DNA from: Cacajao melanocephalus
Taxonomy: Eukaryota; Chordata; Mammalia; Primates; Pitheciidae
Length of the DNA stretch: 64,000 nucleotides
Direction: 5' to 3'
Assembly (NCBI GenBank): GCA_963573385.1
Contig: CAUYLG010022104.1
Span: 84,662-148,661 of the forward strand
The position numbers and the translations under genes were made by a program. This document shows, in pieces, positions 12,447 to 30,828 of this stretch; the stretch's first letter is position 1; the number at the start of each line of letters is the position of its first letter. The notes under the pieces are model-generated. The model ran no database searches and was not told the origin of the DNA. It was given only the letters and a program-made list of their open reading frames with translations.

Positions 12447-13248
12447 AATGATTATTTTCAACATCTGGAAATTTCTAACATTTGCTCCAAATATCGAGGA
12501 TAAGAGTGTGCTAGAAAGATATAAGCCTGATGTTCATATAAGACATAGTATCCCAGTAGAGTATACATTGTATGAGGGGCATAAGTATCATTTATTGCAA
12601 TAGAAATGTCAATTTATGTGCTTTGAGTTGGGCATATTCCTTGAGTGGAATTAGACATCTGTGAAGTAGGCCAAACTGTCTCTGAAGAAACAAACTATCA
12701 CAGCTTAGACCCCCTATTAGTGCCTGTTCTTGATTAACTAGGCCTTGTTGATAGGATTCTAATGACCTTGGCAGAAGCATTTTGTCGTTGAGGTCAAGGT
12801 TCAGTTTGCAAAATTGAAGGTGAGAGAAGCTAAAATGCCAAGAATGTCATGTTAAAGAGAATTTGTCTTTTGAAGTATTTCAGGGAATACAGGGAATAGC
12901 TATTAAATTTTATCAGCAAGGTTAAGGAACAAGTGACAGATGCATAAATTCATTAGATTTAGAGGAGCAGCTATCGTCTGGAAAAAAATGTGTAAGAGTT
13001 TTGCTTTTCCTTAAGTGGTAAAAGGTGAACATATGGAGCCAGAAAAATAAGATGAACAGAAAAGGGAGCATATCAGTGTTTTAGCAGACATCATACTGGA
13101 ATAATAGGCAAGCTTACTAGCAGAGTAGAAAGACTGAAAGGGTATTGAAGAATTGGATCTAAACAGCTTCTAAATGATTCCTAAACCTCCCCTCCATTTT
13201 TTTTTAAAGATTTGTAAATTAAATGAAGGCCCATTAGTGAAGAGAAAG
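12447..13248. other. Unassigned DNA
   Basis: No gene or repeat is recognised. The 62-codon minus frame at 12592-12780 has no motif. Confidence 0.5.
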
Positions 13249-13372
13249 TGCTATGGACTGAATTGTGTTTCATCCACAATTTACATGTTGAAGCCCTAAT
13301 TCACAATGTGACTGTGTTTAAAGATAGGGCTTCAGGAGGCAATTAAAGTTTAATGAGGTCAAAAGAGTAGGG

Positions 13373-13872
<500 letters not shown>

Positions 13873-13900
13873 GTTAGCCTTACAGGAAAAGAGAGAGATT

Positions 13901-14203
13901 TTATTTTTTTTTTGGTTGAAATGGAGTCTTGCTCTGTCGCCCAGGCTGGAGTGCAGTGGTGCCATCTCTCGGCTCACCGCAACCTCTACCTCCCGGGTTC
14001 AAGGGATTCTTTTGCCTTAGCCTCCCGAGTAGCTGGGCTTAGAAGTGCACGCCATGCCCGCACGTCCAGCTAATTTTTGTATTTTTAGTAGAGACAGGGT
14101 TTCACCACATTGGCCAGGCTGGTCTCGAATTTCTGATCTCAGGTGATCCACCTGCGTCAGCTTCCCAAAGTGCTAGGATTACAGACGTGAGCCACCGCAC
14201 CCA
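13901..14203 (-). mobile_element. Alu SINE (minus)
   Basis: A reverse-complement dimeric Alu with poly(T) at its left edge. The flanks 'aaagagagagattt' and 'aaagagaaattt' form a slightly diverged target-site duplication within the MLT1-like LTR. Confidence 0.93.
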
Positions 14204-14413
14204 GAAAGAGAAATTTCTGTGTATGTATGCGTACACATTGGGGAAAGACGATGTAAGGTCACAGCAAAAGGTGGCTGTCTGCAAGTGAGGATTGAGGCCT
14301 CACCAGAATCCAACCATGCTGGCACCCTGATGTTAGGCTTCTCAGTGTCCAGACTGTGAGAAAATAAATTTCTGTTGTGTTAGCCACCCAGTCTCTGGTA
14401 ACAGACTAATACA

Positions 14414-15049
14414 GGAAGTAATAAACATCTTTTGAGGTAGGAAACATGAATCTGAGGATCACTACTTCCGAGTCTTACTCTTATGTCAGTTGTTAACAGT
14501 ACCTGATAAAATTGTTTTCATTGAGGTTCAAGGGTAGGCATTCTGGTGTCTTTTCCAGAAGACTACATTTTCAGATTATAGATCATGTAGAGGTGGGTGT
14601 TTTAGAAATGCACATATCTGTCAATCTAGAGCTAGAGGTATCCTGAGTCCATGTAGTTACTAGTCATAACTGTTTGTAACTGAGTAGACTCTAAGACTGA
14701 TAATGAAATTGTCAAATGCCTAAGGTAGCCTGTTATTAATTAATCAGGAGATAACCTATGTGTCCCAGATGGCTTGGTCATATAAACATTAAATCTAACA
14801 GTAATACTTTAGGCCATGTAAGTTTGAGGGTTGCTGAGAACTTTCATAATTTTACTTTTATAATTCCATAGTTCCCTTAATTTTTCTTCAGGACTATTGA
14901 TGAAAAAGATGGTGAAGTTTCTGGATAAAACACAAAAGCTACTTTTCAGCATTCCTTAATTAGAGTGCTAGAAAAATAAGTGTCTCTTGTCAGTAGAAAG
15001 AAAGGCAGAAATTCCTCACGTTGAAACACAAAACCAAGCATTTTTTGGG
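14414..15049. other. Unassigned DNA
   Basis: No gene or repeat is recognised between the LTR and the L1M. Confidence 0.5.
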
Positions 15050-18875
<3,826 letters not shown>

Positions 18876-18878
<3 letters not shown>

Positions 18879-20426
18879 AAGTAAAGGGATGAAGGAATAT
18901 TTACTAAGCAAAATGGAAAGCAAAAAAAAAGCAGGGGTTGCAATAGTAGTCTCTCATAAAACAGACTTTAAACCATCAGAGATCAAAAGAGACAAAGAAG
19001 GGCATTACATAATGGCAAAGGGATCAATGCAACAAGTAGAGCTAACTATCCTAAATACACATGCACCCAATGCAGGAGCACCCAGATTCATAAAGCAAGT
19101 TCTTAGAGACCTACAAAGAGAGATAGACTCCCACACAATAATAGTGGGAGACTTTAACACTCCACTGTCAATATTAGACAGATCAACAAGACAGAAAATT
19201 AACAAGGATATCCAGGAGTTGAACTCAGCTCTGGACCAAGTGGACCTGATAGACATCTACAGAACCCTTTGCCCCAAATCAACAGAATATATGTTCTTTT
19301 CAGCACCACATTGTACTTATTCTAAAATTGACCAAGTAATTGGAAGTAAATCACTCCTCAGCAAATACAAAAGAATGGAAATCATAACAGTCTCTCAGAC
19401 CATAGTGCAATCTCAGGATTAAGAAACTCACTCAAAACCACACAACTACATGGAAACTGAACAACCTGCTCCTGAATGACTACTGGTTACATAACAAAAT
19501 CAAGGCAGAAATAAAGATGTGCTTTGAAACCAATGACAATGAAGATACAATGTACCAGAATCTCTGGGACACATTTAGAGCAGTGTGTAGAGGGAAATTT
19601 ACAGCACTAAATGACCAAAAGAGAAAGCAGGAAAGATTTAAAATCGACACCCTAATATCAAAAGTAAAAGAACTAGAGAAGCAAAAACAAATTCTAAAGG
19701 CAGCAGAAGACAAGAAATAACTAAGATCAGAGCAGAAATGAAGGAGATAGAGACATGAAAAACCCTTCAAAAATCAATGAATATAGGAGCTGGCTTTTTG
19801 AAAAGATCAACAAAATAGATAGACCGCTGGCCAGACTAATAAAGAAGAAAAGAGAGAAGAATCACACAGATTAAATAAAAAATGATAAAGGTAATTTCAC
19901 CATTGATCCCATAGAAATACAAACTACAATCAGAGAATACTATAAACAACTCTAAGTAAAGAAAACGGAAAATCTAGAAGAAACCTATAAATTCTTGGAC
20001 ACTTATACCCTTCCAAAACTCAACAAGGAAGAAGTCAAATCTCCGAATGGTTCTGAAATTGAGGCAGCAATTAATAGCTCACCAACCAAAAAAAGTCTGG
20101 GACCAGACAGTTTCACAGCCAAATTCTACCAGAGGTACAAAGAGGAGCTGGCACCATTTCTTCTGAAACTATTCCAAATAATAGAAAAAGAGGGAATCCT
20201 CCCTAACTCATTTTATGAGACCAACATTATCCTGATATCAAAACTTGGTAGAGATACAACAAAAAATGAAAATTCCAGTATCCTTGATGAACATCCATGC
20301 AAAAATCCTCAATAAAATACTAGCAAACCAAATCCAACAGCACATCAAGCTTATCCATCAAGATCAAGTAGACTTCATCCCTGGGATGCAAGCCTGGTTC
20401 AATATACGCAAATCGATAAACGTGAT
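18876..20426 (+). mobile_element. L1PA-type LINE, inverted 5' part of the same insertion
   Basis: The sequence now reads as sense L1 ORF2. The frame 18838-19422 is the endonuclease domain, with the Gly-Asp-Phe-Asn motif near 19147-19158, but the later catalytic Ser-Asp-His block is replaced by unrelated residues. The rest runs into the start of the RT domain (19995-20315, with 'tctgggaccagacagtttca'). It ends at 'cgataaacgtgat', the same L1 coordinate at which the antisense part stops, with about 3-4 shared bases. This is the product expected of twin priming. Confidence 0.93.
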
Positions 20427-21507
<1,081 letters not shown>

Positions 21508-22933
21508 TCCATTTTCATTTAAGAAATTAAAACACAATTATTCATTGACCTATTGGTCATTCAAGAGCATATCATTTAATTTCTGTGTATTTGTATAGTC
21601 TCCAAAGATCCTCTTGTTATTAATTACTGTTTTTGTTCTGTTGTGGTCAAAAATGGTACTTGAAATGTTTTAACATTTTTGAATTTTTTTTGATTTGCAT
21701 TGTGACCTAATGTATAATCTATCCTGGAGAATTTGCTGATGAGGAAAATGAGTATTCTGCAACAGTTGAGTGAAATGTTCTGCAAATTTATGTTAGTTCT
21801 ATTTGCTCTAGAGTGCAGTTTAACTCTGATGTTTCTTTGTTGATTTTCTTCCTGGATAATCTGTCTGTTGCTAAAAGTAGGATATTAAAGTCTCTTACAC
21901 TTAATGTACTGCAGTCTATTTCTCCCTTTACATCTATTAATATTTGCTTTATATATATGGGTGCTCTAGTGTTGGACACATATATTTTTCTATTATTATA
22001 TTATCTGGCTGGACTGACTCATTTGTTATTTATATAATGACTTCTTTCTCTATTTAGTTTTTGACTTAAAGTTATTTTATCTCTTGTAAGTATAGGTACT
22101 CCTGCTTTTTTTTTTTTGGTTTTCACTGGGTTTACATTTCTATGGAATATCTTTGTCCATTCTTTCACTTTTAATCTATATGTGTCTTTATAGGTAAAGT
22201 GTGTTTCTTGTAAGGAGCATAGAACTGAGACTTGTTTTTCAATCCATTTTGCCATACTATGTCTTTTAATTGGAAAATTTAGTTTATTTACATTCAGTGT
22301 TATTCTTAGTAGTTGGGGACTTATTGCTTCAATTTTATGGCTTATTCACAGTTGTAACTCCTTTCTTTGTTTTTTTCTTTCTTTTTTACTGTCTCTTCGT
22401 GATGAAGTCATTTTTTCAGATACTATATTTTAATTTGTTGCTTTTTTGTGTCTATTACAGGTTCTTGCTTTGTGGTTAATATAATCCTTACAAAAAACAT
22501 GATGTAGTTATTACAAATTATTTAAAACTAATACCAACTTAACTTTGCAAAAAAGAAAAGAAACAAACAAAAAAACATGTACACATTAACTCCCTTTTCA
22601 ATATTTTTGAATTTTTAATGTCACAATTTGCACTTTTTATGTTTTCTATCACTTAACAAATTGTTGTCATTATTATTTTTAATAGATTTGTCTTTTAGTT
22701 GCTTTGGTAAAAATATAAATGGCTTACATACCACAAGTACAGTATAAGTGAAAAAATTACATTAATATCCTTTTGTTCTTTTTGATTGGAAGAACTTCCT
22801 TTAGCATTTTTTTGTAGGACATGTCTGGTAGTAACAAACTTCTTGGGCTTTTACCTGTCTGGTAACATCTTTATCTCTCCTTTATTTCTGAAGGATAGCT
22901 TTGCTGGATACTGTATTCTTGGTTGACAGAGTA
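21508..22933 (-). mobile_element. Old L1M LINE (minus), continuation 3
   Basis: Antisense text covers the ORF2 endonuclease and ORF1-side region: 'gacctattggtcattcaaga' near 21547, 'ctaatgtataatctatcctg' near 21707, 'gtgtgtttcttgtaaggagc' near 22199, and the ORF1 C-terminal block 'tgaaggatagctttgctgga' near 22890. All frames are broken. Confidence 0.85.
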
Positions 22934-23240
22934 TTTTTTTGTTTGTTTTCTTTTTTTTGAGATGGAGGCTCGCTCTGTCACCCAGGCTGGAGTGCAATGG
23001 TGTAATCTCGGCTCACTACAACCTCCGCCTCCTGTGTTCAAGTGATTCTGCTGCCTCAGCCTCCTGAGTAGCTGAGATTACAGGCACACACCACCACACC
23101 CAGCTAATTTTTATATTTTTAGTAGAGATGGGGTTTCACCATATTGGCCAGACTGGTCTCAAACTCCTGTCCTCAGGTGATCTGCCTGTCTCAGCCTACT
23201 GAAGTGTTGAGATTATAGGCATAACCCACTGAGCCTGGCC
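22934..23240 (-). mobile_element. Alu SINE (minus)
   Basis: A reverse-complement Alu with a T-rich left edge; it ends at 'cccactgagcctggcc'. It lies in the ORF1-side part of the L1M. I cannot see a clear target-site duplication. Confidence 0.92.
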
Positions 23241-23713
23241 TTAGGATTAATTTTTAAGGGTTACTTCAGGAATTATAATTAAGAATAATCAAGATCTGAT
23301 TAATAGCAAATTAATTTAAAAGTATAAAAACACTCTTATTCAATACATATTCATTTTCTCCCTCTTTCTTGTGTAATTGCCAATCCAAATTATATCTTTT
23401 TTATTATTAGGTATCAATAGTTTCATAAATATTATTTTATAAAGTTGCTTTTAAATTACATAAGAAAAATAATAAATTACCAAAAAATATATTTATATTT
23501 TTTTCTATTTATTTGGTTACCCTTTAACAATGTTTGTCATTTTTGTGGTGGTTTGACTTATTCTTCAGTGTCCTTTTATTTCAGTTGAGGGATCTCCTTT
23601 AGTATTTTTTTATACAGAAAATCTAGTAGTGATAAATTCTTTCAGTCTTTATGTTAATTTCTCCTTTGCTTTTAATAATAATTTTGAAAAATATAATATC
23701 TTTAGTTGCCAGT
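23241..23713 (-). mobile_element. Old L1 fragment (minus), probably the L1M ORF1 region again
   Basis: After about 330 bases of AT-rich text, 'ggatctcctttagtattttt' near 23589 repeats the type of ORF1 sequence already seen near 22798. So either this is a second old L1 or part of the ORF1 region is duplicated (see findings). It leads into the LTR at 23714. Confidence 0.55.
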
Positions 23714-24084
23714 TGTTAGGGTCACAGCAAGGCAAGGCCATAGACTCCCTCCTCATTCTCCCCTGCTAAGCTGAGCTCATAACAAAAACAGCCTCAAGCC
23801 TTGTAAACAGGGTACCTAGGTTCCAGGATGTGGTTGCACCCAGCTCTCAAACCTAGGATGTTAACCCAATTAAGCAGAATGTCAGCCTCTGAGAACCAAG
23901 ATGCGGTTTTTCTTAGAATAGCACGCGCCTACCTGCAAACACCCTATATAAATCCCATAGTCTGTAAACCATGCTGCTACCTTCACTGCCTGTGGTGAGG
24001 CAGCCAGCTTGGCAGTTTGAAATAAACTTGCTAAACCTGACCCTGGGTTTGCCTCTCCATCCTTTCGGTCAACCGTACCTTTCA
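23714..24084 (+). mobile_element. Solo LTR, ERV1-like, subfamily unassigned
   Basis: A GC-richer 370-base block begins TGTTAGGGTCACAGC and ends ...CTTTCA. It has a TATA box near 23944 (CTATATAAATCCC) and a polyadenylation signal AATAAAC near 24020. CAGT at both edges may be a 4-base target duplication. L1M text runs on either side ('atctttagttgcc' before, 'ctttgagtatgttatcaca' after). Confidence 0.75.
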
Positions 24085-25790
24085 GTACTTTGAGTATGTT
24101 ATCACACTGCCTTCTGGCCACTATGGTTTCTGCTGAGAAGTTAGCTATTAATTTAATTAAGAATTCTTTGTCTGAGATGAGTTGTTTCTCACTGCATTTA
24201 AGATTCTTTGTCTTAACGTTTCAACAGTTTAACTGTGATGTCTCAAGATAGAAATCTCTTTAGAATTATCCTAATTGGATTTATTGAGCTTATTGCATGT
24301 TTAGATTAATGTTTCTCATAAAATTGGAAGAATTTCTTGATATTATGATTTTTTCAAATATACTTTCTCTTTCTGTTATTTCCATCATGTTTTTAAGGGT
24401 GTGTTCATTTTTCTGTTTCTGTTCATTAGGCTGAATAATTCCAAATTGACCTAAATTCAAGTTCAATGATTCATTTGTCAGTTCAAATCTGTTGTTGGTT
24501 CCTCTGTATCTTTTCTTTCAGTTTTTGTACTCCTCAAATTTGGTTGTTTGTAATAATTAGTCTATTGATTTTAATATTCTTTATTTGGTAAGACATTGTT
24601 ATGTTTTCCTTTATTTCTTTAGATGTAGTGTCCTTTAATTCTTTCAACATGTTTATAACAACTGCCTTATAATTTCAACAACTGAACTTTCTTAGGGCCA
24701 GTTTCTTTTGCCTGCTTTTCATCTTGTGTATGGCTCATACTTGCTTATTTCTTTGTGTGTCTCACTCTTTCGGGTCTTTTTGTTATTGCTGGTGGTTGTT
24801 GCTGCTAGCTGCTGCTTCTGTTTGTTTTGTGATATTCCCATAGTACTTCTACAAAGTCTGTATCCTTTGTTTTGTGTGTCCACTAAAGTATCTGCTAGAT
24901 TAGTTTAGTTGTAAGCTAAAGACTGGACAGAGATTTCCATAAATTCCTTGGACGAATAAGTCTTCCAGACTTTGCCAGAGGTTATGCTCGTGGCTGGTGT
25001 CCCTTCCACCTTTCATCAAGAAGTTTACAACTCTGGCATAGCATTTACTTTCTGCTTGTATGGATCCTCAAGGTCAGCTACAGATAAAAGAGGAGGCCCT
25101 TTTTCTCGTGTCTCATTAGGTCATGTTCAGAGTTCTACACATGTGCATGCCCTTCTAGATTTCTAGGAATAGGTTAGAGGTTTTCAAAATGCTGTCTGAA
25201 CATCTAATTCCCCTGATTTTCCTTTTAACATTTTTAAAGTCTTGTTACCTTAATTGGCATCTGCTCAAACCCCCTCTTCCCAGGTCAGTCAACTGCAAAA
25301 TTAAATAGTTGCTATTTAATTTTTTGACACATGTCCTAGAGATAGGGCTATTCATGCAGAGTAAAATCTACATCAGATCAATTTAAGACAAGCCATGAGA
25401 ATGGAGCTTTTCAGGGAGCTATCAGGAGAAATAATGACAGTCTGGAGATGGGGCATGTGCAGAGCTTCAGACGTACTGTGCTGCCTCCAGTGGTTGCTAG
25501 GTTGCTGGTTTTCACAGCTGCTGTAATTGCAAGGATACTGGCTTTCCAGGTTACCAAAGAACAGGGGAGAAAGGAATGTTTAAAACATCACAAAGCATGT
25601 TGTTCTTAATGAGATTCAGCCACTTTTCTTGAATAAATACTCTTTGATTTTTCCAAAATTTTAGGTAATTCCTGGGGTTCACAGAAATTTAATTTTGACA
25701 TTTTTGGCCAGTGTATTTGTTGGTTTTATGGAAGATGGATTTTCTTTTAGGTTCTTACTCTGCCATTTCAGAAGTCCATCCCTTTTATTC
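24085..25790 (-). mobile_element. Old L1M LINE (minus), 5' end portion
   Basis: Antisense ORF1 and upstream text, e.g. 'cactgccttctggccactat' near 24105 and 'tggatttattgagcttattg' near 24277, then a long 5' UTR-like region to about 25790. Together with the segments from 15050 this gives some 5.6 kb of L1M, nearly full length. The 5' edge is approximate. Confidence 0.7.
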
Positions 25791-26760
25791 ACTTTTTAGT
25801 AGTATATTATTTCTCCAGTGAAATTTCCATTTTTTTAAAAAACTATATGTAAATAGTAGTTAGAGCTTTTTTAAAGCTTGGATTTGAAACTATTATCTCG
25901 AGTGCCTGTGATCTGTTTTGTTTGTTACTTCCTCATGGGCCCATTTTTTGTCTGTTTTGTTTTGCCACCCATGTGTCGTATTTGCTGAATTATTTCTACA
26001 AATAAGATGTCTTGAACTCTTGGATGAAATTATTCTCTCTCTCCAGAGAGCAGTTAAACTTTATTCTGTGTAGTGTTTATCACCATAATCTCATATCGCA
26101 TTATTTCAATTACAGAGATTGAAGTGATTCAAAGGTGCATTGCATCCCCCCCACCCCCTCTCTTTCTTTATTTTTCAGTTCCAGTCAAAGCCAGAGGTTT
26201 CAGCAAAGACTCTTATGTGGGCACTGTACTTTAACCCGTGCCTCCTAGCTCAACGAGACTGTTAAGAGCACTTCTCAGAATCTCGTCTACCACCTCTGAA
26301 ATCCTCATCGAAACTAAGCTCACCTTTCTGGGCCTTTGCCTTCCCTCACATTCTGGCCTGATCATTCTTCACTATTTTATTACCTCTCTGATTCCTTCAA
26401 GTAGATAATTTTGATGTTTCCCACATTTTCTAATTGCCTTGGTTAGAAACATCTGAATTACTTAGTTTAACCTTACCAGATGCAGAAGCCAAGTTTATCT
26501 TCATTTAAACTCAGTGTGGTAAAATCTAGAATTGTATCAATACTAATAAATAGTGCATTAGAAAGTTACTTTCATCAGATCCCTTTTGTTCTTTGTTCTG
26601 GTCATTTAAAAAAGAAGAGTCATTGAGAAGGAAACATTCGTTATTTTTGTAATGAACTCAACTTGCTTAATTGGTTACTTTAAATCAAACATTTGTAAAA
26701 TTCAGACTTAATTCCATTACAGATATAAATGAATTTTTTTTCCTTTTACTTTTCTTTCTT
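25791..26760. other. Unassigned DNA
   Basis: No gene is recognised. A pyrimidine-rich stretch with a C run is at about 26147-26170. The part up to about 26130 could be diverged L1 5' UTR, but I cannot show it. Confidence 0.45.
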
Positions 26761-26761
26761 T

Positions 26762-27845
<1,084 letters not shown>

Positions 27846-27847
27846 AT

Positions 27848-28545
27848 TTTTAGTTTTGTTGGGGATCAGAATGAGATACCCCAAAATATGTTTTGACATG
27901 GTCAGCTAAAGAGCAAACTCCAGGTCTCTTCCCAGGTTCCTCCAGTCACCCACCTTCATCTCTCAATTCTGTTTCTCTCAAAGCACAGGATGAGGCTGTT
28001 CTCTTAAGTTTTCTTATCTTCCTAGAAACCAGACCTGTCAAAAAGGAGTACAATTGCCTTTGATCCCCTCCCTGAAATTTCGTTAACCAGAAAAAATTAA
28101 AATCACTGAGATTATAAAAATGCAGTTTAAAAAAATTAAGACCCATACATTAACAGAAGACGTTGAAAATTAAACACCACACTTAGAGCCCAGATGAACT
28201 TTGTCTCACACCATATTCTGTTCTCCAGTCCCGCTCAATTCCCAAAGATAATTATTTACTGAACTTTATCTGAGGATTGGGCCTATTTATGCCATTTAAA
28301 AATTATTTACTACCCTTCAAAATGGCTACATTTCCCCCATCTCTTATTTCCTTATATGGAAAGAGTACATAAGCATCTGTACCTTGCTGCGTTATTTGGT
28401 AGTCATTCTCCTGCAATTCTCCTGTTTATATGCATGTCAATAACACTTTTGTAACTTACTTCCTTGCTAATCGGTCAACTCATTTCAACAGACCTAAATT
28501 CAGACTTCAAGTGGGGAAGGAAAATTTTCTTCACCCCACCTGTAT
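27848..28545 (+). repeat. Unassigned LTR-like repeat, family A (plus)
   Basis: It begins TGTTGGGGATCAGAATGAGA and contains 'accccaaaatatg'. It ends with 'atgcatgtcaataacactt', 'cagacctaaattcagac' and 'ggggaaggaaaattttctt'. The same ordered landmarks occur, reverse-complemented, at 35600-36065, and its 3' landmarks again at 45300-45640. An AATAAA-like signal near the end and a TG start suggest an old retroviral LTR. I cannot name the family. Confidence 0.55.
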
Positions 28546-29097
28546 ACAATATTATAGACATTTTAGAATCAATATGTACAGCAGATTAAAAAATTGCTTA
28601 ATAGAATTATTAGTGTTATTATAACTAAGTATAATACAGGAAAACAAATGTTTATAAGAAATTAAGAGAGATGAAGTCCTGCTTTTCTGTTTGCATTCAG
28701 ACTTAATCCCACAAAATGGGATTGATAAAAAATTTGTGAAATTTTATTACTAATGTGATAAATATGTTTTAAGGTTTAATATTGCTTGATGTTAGTTCTC
28801 TCTTTAATATTTGCCACAGGTTAGTATTTAGGAAAAACCATTAAAATTATTATGTAGCAATTTCAGACATGCTGATAGTATTCTAATGAAAATATAACCT
28901 CAGTTGTGGACAAAGATAGAAAAAAGTGAATGATGTTATAAAATATTTATTACCTGAATTGATTGATTTAGGCTATATGTTGATAAAAATATTGAATGCC
29001 ATATTGACCTAGTAAGTTTGTGTGGATTTATAGATTCAGAGGATTTTGAAAATTATAATGTAGATTATCTTGTGTTTATTTTACTCAAGTACAATCT
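28546..29097. other. Unassigned AT-rich DNA
   Basis: No gene or repeat is recognised. Confidence 0.5.
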
Positions 29098-29568
29098 TGA
29101 GAAAAGAAATGAACTGTTTTCTGAGGAATGGAAGTCCTTTTAATTGTCAGGCTCAAAGAGACACTAAAATGAGACAGCAATCATGCCCTACTCCCCACTT
29201 TGAGCTATGTATTCATTTTTAAAAACTACTTGATATTGCCACATGTAGCTATACATTAACCTAATAATGCCACGTGGGGCACTGCAACCCACACCCTATG
29301 CCTTAACAATGTACAGCAAATCACCAATAAATGTTATTTCTGTAAATCAGTGAGAATTTCTAACAACTTTGTATCATCTCACTACCTATCTCTCCACCCC
29401 TCCTTTTTCTTTTGCCTTTAAAAATCCACCTGTAACTGCTGTTAACTGGAGTGTATATTCAGGGAAACTTAAATCTGTCCTTCTGGATGGGACTCCCCAA
29501 GCTTGACCCAAATGAACTCTTTACTTATATTAATTTTGCCTCAGTTTCTTCCTTTTAGGCTGACGTAT
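29098..29568 (+). mobile_element. 5' LTR of an old endogenous retrovirus (HERV-S/LTR18-like)
   Basis: This about 470-base block aligns end to end with 35051-35519, in the same orientation. Shared landmarks are 'aacctaataatgccac', 'gccaatca'-type CCAAT text, 'gcctttaaaaat' (TATA-like, TTTAAAA at 29417) and a degraded polyadenylation signal AATGAA at 29511. It starts TGAGAAAAG. It is followed at 29570 by a primer binding site, which identifies it as the 5' LTR. By eye the two LTRs differ at roughly a quarter of positions, so the insertion is old. Confidence 0.82.
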
Positions 29569-29569
29569 C

Positions 29570-29589
29570 TGGCATAAGTCGGCAGGATT
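29570..29589 (+). other. Retroviral primer binding site, tRNA-Ser type
   Basis: The 20 bases beginning TGGCATAAGTCGGCAGG correspond to the complement of the 3' end of a tRNA-Ser with CCA added (expected TGGCGTAGTCGGCAGG), with one substitution and one inserted base. Its position one or two bases after the LTR end is where a primer site must be. Confidence 0.8.
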
Positions 29590-30756
29590 AACAATGACTT
29601 TACCTGACCACCCAGTGTTTCTGAAAGTGGTGCTTGGTAGCAGCACAAACATTTCATCTTCAGAAGTCCCATCTGGCATTTTGGGTGAAATCTCATGCCA
29701 CTCTTTGGTCAAAGTTGTAGAATTCATTTGGCTGTTTTTCAGACCCTCTCTTTCCTTTAAGAGTGATTTCTGTAGTCTCTGTCTTTGGATAGAACAAGGT
29801 AGAGAGCTCTGCAGAGGGCTGCCTTTTTTCTACCTCTGTCTCTGGGTGGGGTTCAGGTCAAAGTTTTTCCACTGCTGTCTCTCATTGGAGGTTTGGGTCA
29901 CAGAATTGGCAGTTAGGCACTGGTGGTCTCATTTTACATGGTATAATTTTAAAAATAACAGCTGCTTTCCTATTTTTGAAATTGGGGCTTGATTTCTCAT
30001 TTGTTACCAACTCCTATTAGTTAAACACCAGCTGGTTTTTTGTGCAACACTTATGGCATCTCTTATATATACCTCAGAACATGGACACATATAGCCTGGG
30101 ATGGTCATAAACAATGACAAAAATTGGAGATTTAAAAATACCTAAAATAACTTGTTTGCATGCACAATTAGAAAAAGCTAGCTTTAGAACCAGAAAAACT
30201 AAATAGGAGATTTACTTCCAATGGTACCTAAAATGTTTCTAAAAGAAATTCTGAGAAATTTGCATCCATTCAGGAGTTAAAGAAATCTATCACACCACCT
30301 GAGAAAATTCCCCAAGTCTTTGCCCCCCTTTCCCTGAAATTCCTGTTGTGGCATTCCTGGAGATGCTATGAATTCTGGTTCTGGGGGCCGCCTGATTCTC
30401 GAACTGTTGTTTGCTCAATTAAAAAGACCACTCAATGAATAAGATGAAACTCCAAAATATACCTTTGTTCCTAGCTGACAGTTGCTTAGGGCAATAAAAC
30501 AGATAACTAAAAGATTAATAGTCAAAATGGGGAAATGAATAAAAACCACAGCACTGAGATTATAAAAATGCAGATCCAACAACTATTTTTTTTCCAATCA
30601 GGACTAATGACTGACACTGATGTTCAAATGCCAACATCCAGGGAATTAGCTAAGTAGCATTCCAGCTGAGATCAGATCTGAAAAAAGTTAAAATCCTTTG
30701 TAAGCTCAAACTGCCTGCTTTAGCTCTCCTGTGAGATTAACAATGAAGGCTGCCTC

Positions 30757-30828
30757 CACATTGTAGTTCAGTAGTTAAAATTCTGTGCTTTCATCACCAT
30801 GACCTGGGTTCAATTCCTGGTCAGGGAA
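30757..30828 (+). pseudogene. tRNA-Glu-like pseudogene
   Basis: The 72-base segment follows nuclear tRNA-Glu along its length. The D-arm reads 'gtagttcagtagttaaaatt', with A box lettering. The anticodon loop is 'cTTTCat' with TTC at 30790-30792. The B box and T-arm read 'gggttcaattcctgg', and the 3' acceptor end 'tcagggaa' matches Glu-CTC type tRNAs. The 5' acceptor half ('cacattg') no longer pairs with that 3' end, and the anticodon stem has a mismatch, so it should not fold as a working tRNA. No encoded CCA or poly(A) is seen. It sits in the internal region of the provirus. Confidence 0.8.

Noticed and set aside
29594..29992. 132-codon frame after the 5' LTR as gag
   Set aside because: No gag motif is visible and the frame is not extended upstream or downstream; likely leader sequence.
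30757..30828. Functional tRNA-Glu gene
   Set aside because: The 5' acceptor strand cannot pair with the 3' strand and the anticodon stem has a mismatch.
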